Shown here: positions 18,659-19,575 of the stretch, in pieces
Layout: each line of letters starts with the position of its first letter
Numbering within the stretch: the stretch's first letter is position 1
Assembly (NCBI GenBank): GCA_035687255.1
Contig: DASRYI010000249.1
Location: forward strand, 1-19,575
Length of the DNA: 19,575 nt
From: JAKEHA01 sp035687255
GTDB taxonomy: Bacteria > Krumholzibacteriota > Krumholzibacteriia > WVZY01 > JAKEHA01
Direction of reading: 5' to 3'
The notes under the pieces: generated by a model
The model's database searches: none
What the model was told of the DNA's origin: nothing
What the model saw: only the letters and a program-made list of their open reading frames with translations
Program-made: the position numbers and the translations under genes

Positions 18659-19575
18659 ATGATCTTCGAACGCTACATTCTCCGAAACTACATCGGTCCC
18701 TTCCTGTTCTCGATGGCGGTAATAACCTTTGTGTTCATAATGGATTTCATCCTCCGCTACATCGATCTCTTCCTGGGCAAGGGAGTGAAGTTTCACATTG
18801 TGTTGCAAGCATTTACGCTGAGTTTGGGGCACATGTTCGCATTAATCATACCAATGGCGGTTTTGCCCGCGACGCTCATGACTTACGGCACGCTGGCGGG
18901 TGAAAACGAACTCACCGCCATGCGTGCATGCGGCTTCAGCATCTACCGGATGATTTTCCCCGGCGTGGTGGCCGCATCGTTGCTCGCCGCCGGCCTGGTT
19001 TACTACAACAACCACGTGCTCCCCGAGTCCAACCACCGGCTCCTGAACCTGCTGATCGATATCAACCGCAAGCAACCCACCGTGGAGTTGCGCGAGAACC
19101 ACTTCATCGACGATGTTCAGGGATACACGATCTATTTCGCGGAGAAGAACGACCGCACCGGTGACATCTCCGACGTGCAGATCTTCCGTCACAACGAGAA
19201 GGGGCTGCCCACTACCATCGTGGCCAAGAAGGGCAACCTCAAGTTCATCGAAGGCGAGAATGTTCTGCGGGTCGATCTCGTGGACGGGCAGATTCACGAG
19301 ATTCCGGAGGAGAAGCAACGGCAGACGTACCGGCGCACGACGTTCAAGACCTACTCGCTCAACATCCACGATGTGGACCGGTCGTTGCAGCGAACCGAAC
19401 GCGACTACCGGGGCGATCGCGAAATGAGCGTGCGCATGATGGAAGACAAGATCAAGGAGCTGCGCAGCGAAATGGCGGTGTCACGCCAGGAGGTGATCCG
19501 CGAAGCGTCCGAGCGCATGGCGGCCACCTTCAGCATGCTGCGCGCCAGCGAGCGCGCGCGCCTGGCCCGGGTGGC
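18659..19575 (+). CDS. LptF/LptG-family lipopolysaccharide export permease (partial, runs off right edge)
   Basis: This is the first 305 codons of a YjgP/YjgQ-type permease, a membrane subunit of the LptB2FG transporter that extracts lipopolysaccharide from the inner membrane. The start MIFERYILRNYIGPF is typical of the family. Hydrophobic segments lie near 13-33, 53-73 and 98-117. The conserved stretch LPATLMTYGTLAGENELTAMRACGFS (69-94) and the LPESNHRLLNLLIDINRKQP segment follow, leading into the periplasmic beta-jellyroll. From about residue 240 the sequence becomes a long charged helix, probably coiled coil, that continues to the window edge. The ATG at 18659 has no strong ribosome binding site. 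LptF and LptG cannot be told apart here, so no symbol is given. The gene diverges from sprA. Confidence 0.93.
   Translation, partial: MIFERYILRNYIGPFLFSMAVITFVFIMDFILRYIDLFLGKGVKFHIVLQAFTLSLGHMFALIIPMAVLPATLMTYGTLAGENELTAMRACGFSIYRMIFPGVVAASLLAAGLVYYNNHVLPESNHRLLNLLIDINRKQPTVELRENHFIDDVQGYTIYFAEKNDRTGDISDVQIFRHNEKGLPTTIVAKKGNLKFIEGENVLRVDLVDGQIHEIPEEKQRQTYRRTTFKTYSLNIHDVDRSLQRTERDYRGDREMSVRMMEDKIKELRSEMAVSRQEVIREASERMAATFSMLRASERARLARV

Overview
This window comes from a GC-rich, diderm (outer-membrane) bacterium. Most of it is a translation and RNA-decay gene cluster, followed by an envelope locus. The cluster, read on the minus strand, is rimP-nusA-infB-ylxP(DUF503)-rbfA-truB-ribF-rpsO-pnp-M16 peptidase. 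This is the widely conserved order known from Bacillus (nusA ... infB-ylxP-rbfA-truB-ribC-rpsO-pnpA-ylxY-mlpA), but without the small ylxR and ylxQ genes between nusA and infB and without ylxY. The large SprA-type outer-membrane protein and the LptF/LptG permease suggest a lineage of the FCB superphylum or a neighbouring uncultured group (for example Gemmatimonadota, Eisenbacteria, Latescibacterota or Krumholzibacteriota type). The phylum is an inference, not something the sequence shows directly.

Layout in transcription order, minus strand from right to left. sprA (18359 to 12126) is followed after 6 bp by a lipoprotein of the M28/glutaminyl-cyclase fold (12119 to 11175). A 299-bp gap (10876-11174) holds GC-rich inverted repeats, a good promoter candidate and a textbook intrinsic terminator just ahead of rimP, so the rimP-nusA-infB operon may be controlled by attenuation. 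rimP, nusA and infB then follow with stop codons directly abutting the next ATG. ylxP and rbfA follow with short hairpin-containing spacers. rbfA/truB and truB/ribF overlap by 4 bp (GTGA, ATGA). rpsO has its own leader with a promoter candidate and two hairpins around a strong ribosome binding site, which is a candidate S15 autoregulatory element. Hairpins separate rpsO from pnp and pnp from the M16 peptidase gene, which runs off the left edge. On the plus strand, an LptF/LptG-family permease gene starts at 18659, divergent from sprA across a 299-bp spacer, and runs off the right edge.

Functionally the cluster couples 30S maturation (RimP, RbfA, TruB, S15), translation initiation (IF-2), transcription elongation and termination (NusA), RNA decay (PNPase) and FAD synthesis (RibF). 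The right-hand part is envelope biogenesis: an outer-membrane secretion-pore homologue, a periplasmic-facing cyclase or peptidase lipoprotein, and a lipopolysaccharide export permease. The most interesting parts are the SprA plus glutaminyl-cyclase-like pair, the rimP leader attenuator, the 27-bp palindrome inside rimP and the rpsO leader. No mobile element, CRISPR array, tRNA or rRNA was seen.
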